8,022 nt of DNA from contig JADHOK010000058.1 in the NCBI GenBank assembly GCA_016779015.1, positions 1 through 8,022 on the forward strand, written 5' to 3'. The stretch comes from PS1 clade bacterium (GTDB lineage: Bacteria > Pseudomonadota > Alphaproteobacteria > RS24). Positions within the stretch are counted from its first letter, which is position 1. Each line of letters opens with the position of its first letter. The position numbers were made by a program, and so were the translations under genes. The notes under the pieces are model-generated. The model saw only the letters and a program-made list of their open reading frames with translations, did no database searches and was not told where the DNA came from. Shown piece after piece: positions 5,613-8,022 of the stretch.

Positions 5613-6395
5613 TTAATTATTGCGCGCGCGCATCCCGCCATCGACCGGAATGGCGACGCCGGTTATATAGCTGGCCGCAGGCAGGCATAAAGACAAGGTG
5701 ATATGCGCCACCTCTTCCGGCTCGCCATAGCGCCTGAGCGCCGTGCGCCGATGCGCGAAAGTGGCTTTGTGGTCGTCTGGAATAAGCTCGGTAATACCGG
5801 TGTGGATAGGCCCCGGACACACCGCATTGACGGTGATGCCCTCTTTGCCAAGCTCGACGGCCAGACCTTTGGTGAGGCCGATAATGCCGTGCTTGGCCGC
5901 CGTATAGGGCGAATTACCGGCGCTGCCGCCAAGCCCTTCCGTCGAGGCGATATTGACGATGCGCGGCGTCTTGGAACCGCGCAGCGCGCCCAGCGTTTCG
6001 CGGATTAAAACTTGCGGGCCTTCCAGCATCACGGCCAGACTTTTGTTCCAATTGCCCGCATAATCATCGCCATCGATCGGCGAGGGCAAAGCCAGACCGG
6101 CATTATTGATAACAATATCAAGACCGCCGAAATCATCGATTATGCTCTTGGCGACCGATGCGATGGCGGCATTGTCGCTCATATCCATGGCATAGGCTTT
6201 GGCGGTGGTGAAACCGGCCGCTTCGATTTCGCCGACGATTTTATCACACGCCGTCTGGTCCAAATCCGTGACCGCCACATGCGCGCCCTCGCGCGCCAGC
6301 AAATGCGCCGTGGCCCGTCCCATGCCGCTGGCCGCGCCGGTGACAATGGCTTTTTTGCCCGCAACCGAACGGCTCAATTCAATATAATCACGCAT
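5613..6395 (-). CDS. Classical short-chain dehydrogenase/reductase (SDR), substrate unknown
   Basis: The ATG at 6395 follows GGGGGAG at proper spacing and gives 260 residues; an in-frame TTG at 6410 lies upstream of that site and is rejected. Seen: cofactor motif TGAASGMG (19-26), Asp44 at the end of beta-2 (VTDLD), which suggests NAD(H), NNAG (97-100), catalytic Ser151 (NIASTEG), Tyr164 and Lys168 (YTAAK), the CPGPIHTG loop (193-200) and the C-terminal YITGVAIPVDGGMR (243-256). All fit the classical SDR family of about 250 residues. The tetrad Asn, expected in a VNL-like segment, appears to be Met123 (LAVMLEG). The STEGLG segment after the catalytic Ser resembles a subgroup of uncharacterised SDRs, so no substrate can be named. 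It is divergent from the next SDR gene. Confidence 0.92.
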   Translation of the reverse strand: MRDYIELSRSVAGKKAIVTGAASGMGRATAHLLAREGAHVAVTDLDQTACDKIVGEIEAAGFTTAKAYAMDMSDNAAIASVAKSIIDDFGGLDIVINNAGLALPSPIDGDDYAGNWNKSLAVMLEGPQVLIRETLGALRGSKTPRIVNIASTEGLGGSAGNSPYTAAKHGIIGLTKGLAVELGKEGITVNAVCPGPIHTGITELIPDDHKATFAHRRTALRRYGEPEEVAHITLSLCLPAASYITGVAIPVDGGMRARNN

Positions 6396-6434
6396 GATTT
6401 GCTCCCCCAAAAATCGACACTGTGTTTTGCAGCA

Positions 6435-6463
6435 AGACTAAGCGGCGTATCCTCTTGTGTCCA
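6435..6463 (-). promoter_or_regulatory. Weak candidate promoter for the minus-strand SDR gene
   Basis: On the minus strand TGGACA (6463-6458, 5/6), a 17-base spacer and TAGTCT (6440-6435, only 3/6). Transcription near 6428 would give a leader of about 33 bases with the GGGGGAG site. The poor -10 box keeps this tentative. Confidence 0.2.
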
Positions 6464-6467
6464 GTTT

Positions 6468-6502
6468 GCCGGTCGGCTTTTGCCGCTTGCTCGCCGGACG
6501 GC
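6468..6502. repeat. Paired GCCG-N2-CGGC dyads in the divergent SDR control region
   Basis: GCCGGTCGGC (6468-6477) and GCCGGACGGC (6493-6502) differ at one base and start 25 bases apart. Each is a dyad, GCCG-N2-CGGC. A further perfect hairpin, GCTTT-GAT-AAAGC (6508-6520), follows on the plus-strand side. The whole intergenic region is 146 bases (6396-6541). These are candidate operators without an identified regulator. Confidence 0.4.
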
Positions 6503-6541
6503 CATTTGCTTTGATAAAGCCCATGCGAGGGGGAGAAAAAA

Positions 6542-7516
6542 ATGAGCATTTCAAAAGATCAGCACCCGATTGACACTGGCATGGGCGCGCGGCCTGAGCC
6601 CGATGAAATTCTGAACGGCATTGATTTGAGCGGCAAAACGGCTTTGGTCACCGGCGGCTATTCCGGCATCGGGCTGGAAACGACGCGCGCTTTGGTGAAA
6701 GCCGGCGCGCATGTGCATGTGCCGGCGCGGCGTCCCGACGAAGCCAAAAAAGCGCTCGACGGCATTATACCGGCGGCGCATATCAGCGTCATGGACCTCG
6801 GTGATTTGCGCTCGGTCGAAAGCTTTGCCGATGATTTTCTCGGCCACCACGCCAAGCTCGACCTGCTTATCGGCAATGCCGGCATCATGGCCTGCCCGTT
6901 TGCCAAGACCGCGCAGGGTTTTGAAAGCCAGCTCGGGGTCAATCATTTCGGCCATTTCACCCTGGTCAAAAAACTCATGGGCGCGCTCGAAAAAGCGCAA
7001 GGGGCGCGGGTTGTGCTGCTCTCCTCCATCGGTCACCGGATTGCCGGTATCGATTTTGATGATATGCATTTCGAGACCCGCGATTACGATAAATGGCGGA
7101 GCTATGGCCAGTCGAAAACCGCCAAAGCCTTGCAAGCGGTGGAGCTGGACAAGCGCGGCAAGGATAGTGGCATTCGCGCTTTTTCCGTGCATCCGGGGGG
7201 TATTTTTACGCCGCTGCAGCGCCATTTGCCGAATGAAGAAATGGTCGCGCTGGGCTGGACCAATGATGATGGCTCGCCGTCAGAACTGGCCGCGGCCGGT
7301 TTCAAAACCCCGGCGCAAGGGGCCGGCACCACGCTGTTTGCGGCGACCTCACCCAAGCTCGACGGGCTGGGCGGGCTTTATCTCAATGATTGCAATATCG
7401 CCGAACTGGTGCCCGCCGATAGCGCCGATTTCAACGGCGTGCGCCCGTGGGCCGTCGATGAAGACATCGCGGCGCGGCTTTGGCAAGAGACCGAAAAGCA
7501 GATTGCCGCGCTTTAA
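6542..7516 (+). CDS. SDR oxidoreductase of the retinol dehydrogenase/WWOX-like type, substrate unknown
   Basis: The 324-residue protein starts at the ATG at 6542, six bases after a strong GGGGGAG site. Seen: cofactor motif TGGYSGIG (37-44); Arg63-Arg64 just after beta-2 (PARRPDE), which suggests NADP(H); GNAGIM (111-116) where NNAG is usual; Asn134 in VNHFGHF; catalytic Ser162 (LLSSIGHR), Tyr188 and Lys192 (SYGQSKTA); and VHPGGIFTPL (216-225). The VNHFGHF, SS-GHR and KW-SYGQSK pattern and the length match the family annotated as retinol dehydrogenase-like or WW-domain oxidoreductase-like SDRs; bacterial members act on varied carbonyl compounds and most are uncharacterised. About 29 residues precede the Rossmann core. 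It shares little beyond the fold with the divergent SDR. Hairpins and a probable terminator follow. Confidence 0.93.
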   Translation: MSISKDQHPIDTGMGARPEPDEILNGIDLSGKTALVTGGYSGIGLETTRALVKAGAHVHVPARRPDEAKKALDGIIPAAHISVMDLGDLRSVESFADDFLGHHAKLDLLIGNAGIMACPFAKTAQGFESQLGVNHFGHFTLVKKLMGALEKAQGARVVLLSSIGHRIAGIDFDDMHFETRDYDKWRSYGQSKTAKALQAVELDKRGKDSGIRAFSVHPGGIFTPLQRHLPNEEMVALGWTNDDGSPSELAAAGFKTPAQGAGTTLFAATSPKLDGLGGLYLNDCNIAELVPADSADFNGVRPWAVDEDIAARLWQETEKQIAAL

Positions 7517-7522
7517 TCCCCG

Positions 7523-7596
7523 ACCCGCCATATGAAAATGCGGGTAAAAAGAGCAAGGGTTTGCCGCATATTTCACCCTTGCCGAAACGGCTTTTT
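7523..7596 (+). terminator. Hairpin cluster ending in a probable intrinsic terminator
   Basis: Three stems follow the SDR stop: ACCCGC/GCGGGT (7523-7528 with 7540-7545), GCAAGGGT/ACCCTTGC (7553-7560 with 7575-7582), and GCCG-AAA-CGGC (7581-7591) followed by five T (7592-7596). The last is a short terminator-like hairpin; it shares two bases with the second stem, so the two may compete. Confidence 0.6.
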
Positions 7597-7612
7597 AAAA
7601 TAACGGCTCGGG

Positions 7613-7621
7613 TGCTAGAAT
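7613..7621 (+). promoter_or_regulatory. Candidate extended -10 promoter for the DUF4396 gene
   Basis: TGCTAGAAT (7613-7621) is an extended -10 element with TAGAAT matching 5/6. No good -35 box lies upstream. The hexamer ends six bases before the ATG at 7628, so the transcript would be leaderless. Confidence 0.35.
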
Positions 7622-7627
7622 GCGGGC

Positions 7628-8022
7628 ATGACACAAACAACTCTCAATGCCGATTTCCACTGGCGCTGCCGCCCTACTTGGCGCAGCGCGTCCTACAACA
7701 CAATGTGGTGTCTTATCGGCTGCTCGATCGGCGATATGGGTACTATTTTGTTTTTCCAACTGACCGGCATTGCCTGGCCGGTGCTGGCCATTATGAGCTT
7801 GGCGATTATCAACGGCCTCATCACCTCCATCATGCTGGAGACCGTGATTTTGGCGCGGCAAATGGCGCTGAAAGCGGCGTTCCAGACCGCTATCGGCATG
7901 TCGCTCATCTCTATGATATCGATGGAGGCGGCGATGAATTTGGTCGATTATTGGGTGACCGGCGGGGCCAAGCTGACCCTCAGCGTGCTGCCGCTTATGT
8001 GGGCGGCGGGTTTTGTGACCCC
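7628..8022 (+). CDS. Multi-span membrane protein, probable DUF4396 family, 3' end outside window
   Basis: An open frame of 131 complete residues from the ATG at 7628 leaves the right edge without a stop. After a short polar, Trp/Arg-containing N-terminus come at least four hydrophobic segments: about 26-45 (MWCLIGCSIGDMGTILFFQL), 47-70, 84-107 and 117-131. The WCLIGCSIGD segment, with Cys28 and Cys32, and the later MEAAMNLVDYW (99-109) resemble the C-x2-GC-x-[LI]GD and acidic membrane segments I recall in DUF4396 proteins; no function is established for that family. The part seen is rich in Met (11 of 131). No Shine-Dalgarno precedes the ATG. A three-codon frame, ATG at 7620, ends in a TGA that overlaps this start as ATGA. 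Membrane topology is sure; the family name is from memory and less so. Confidence 0.72.
   Translation, partial: MTQTTLNADFHWRCRPTWRSASYNTMWCLIGCSIGDMGTILFFQLTGIAWPVLAIMSLAIINGLITSIMLETVILARQMALKAAFQTAIGMSLISMISMEAAMNLVDYWVTGGAKLTLSVLPLMWAAGFVT

Noticed and set aside
6396..6410. TTG start adding five residues to the minus-strand SDR
   Set aside because: The GGGGGAG ribosome binding site lies inside that extension and fits the ATG at 6395.
1..8022. Mobile element, CRISPR array, toxin-antitoxin or defence cluster
   Set aside because: No transposase, integrase, terminal inverted repeats, regularly spaced long repeats, nuclease/antitoxin pair or tRNA-like cloverleaf was seen on either strand.

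Overview
The window looks like an ordinary chromosomal stretch of an alphaproteobacterium. The evidence is a compact nrnC-lptC-lptA-lptB-hpf block (an NrnC-type exonuclease replaces Orn in many Alphaproteobacteria), a short ferredoxin-NADP+ reductase ending in an -AFVD tail, strong GAGG/GGGGGAG ribosome binding sites and moderately GC-rich coding sequence. I cannot resolve the order or genus. I see no mobile element, CRISPR array, tRNA, rRNA or phage gene.

Layout. (1) Positions 1-3220, minus strand, read right to left: nrnC (dinucleotide-cleaving exonuclease of the RNase D fold), lptC, lptA and lptB (inner-membrane anchor, periplasmic carrier and ATPase of the lipopolysaccharide transport machine), then hpf (long-form ribosome hibernation factor), which runs off the left edge. 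rpoN, which often lies between lptB and hpf, is absent. (2) Positions 3221-3374: a divergent promoter region. (3) Positions 3375-4670, plus: a stand-alone 3-hydroxyacyl-CoA dehydrogenase resembling the dehydrogenase half of FadB/FadJ-type beta-oxidation enzymes. (4) Positions 4667-5443, minus: fpr, convergent with the previous gene and sharing its stop-codon bases, preceded by an 80% A+T promoter region. (5) Positions 5613-7516: two divergent short-chain dehydrogenase/reductase (SDR) genes with near-identical ribosome binding sites and a 146-base shared control region. (6) Positions 7517-7627: a hairpin-rich terminator region. (7) Positions 7628-8022, plus: the start of a membrane protein that looks like DUF4396, cut by the right edge.

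The left block serves envelope biogenesis and RNA/ribosome housekeeping. The right part holds redox genes (acyl-CoA oxidation, flavodoxin/ferredoxin reduction, two SDRs of unknown substrate) with no proven common pathway. I found no convincing new multi-gene system. The most useful second-look points are small: two genes (lptB and the DUF4396 gene) with a -10 box exactly six bases before an ATG and no Shine-Dalgarno, suggesting leaderless mRNAs; the shared TTAA stop; a substituted catalytic-tetrad Asn in one SDR; and paired dyads in the SDR control region. All positions and motifs were read by eye from the sequence; promoter calls are consensus matches only.
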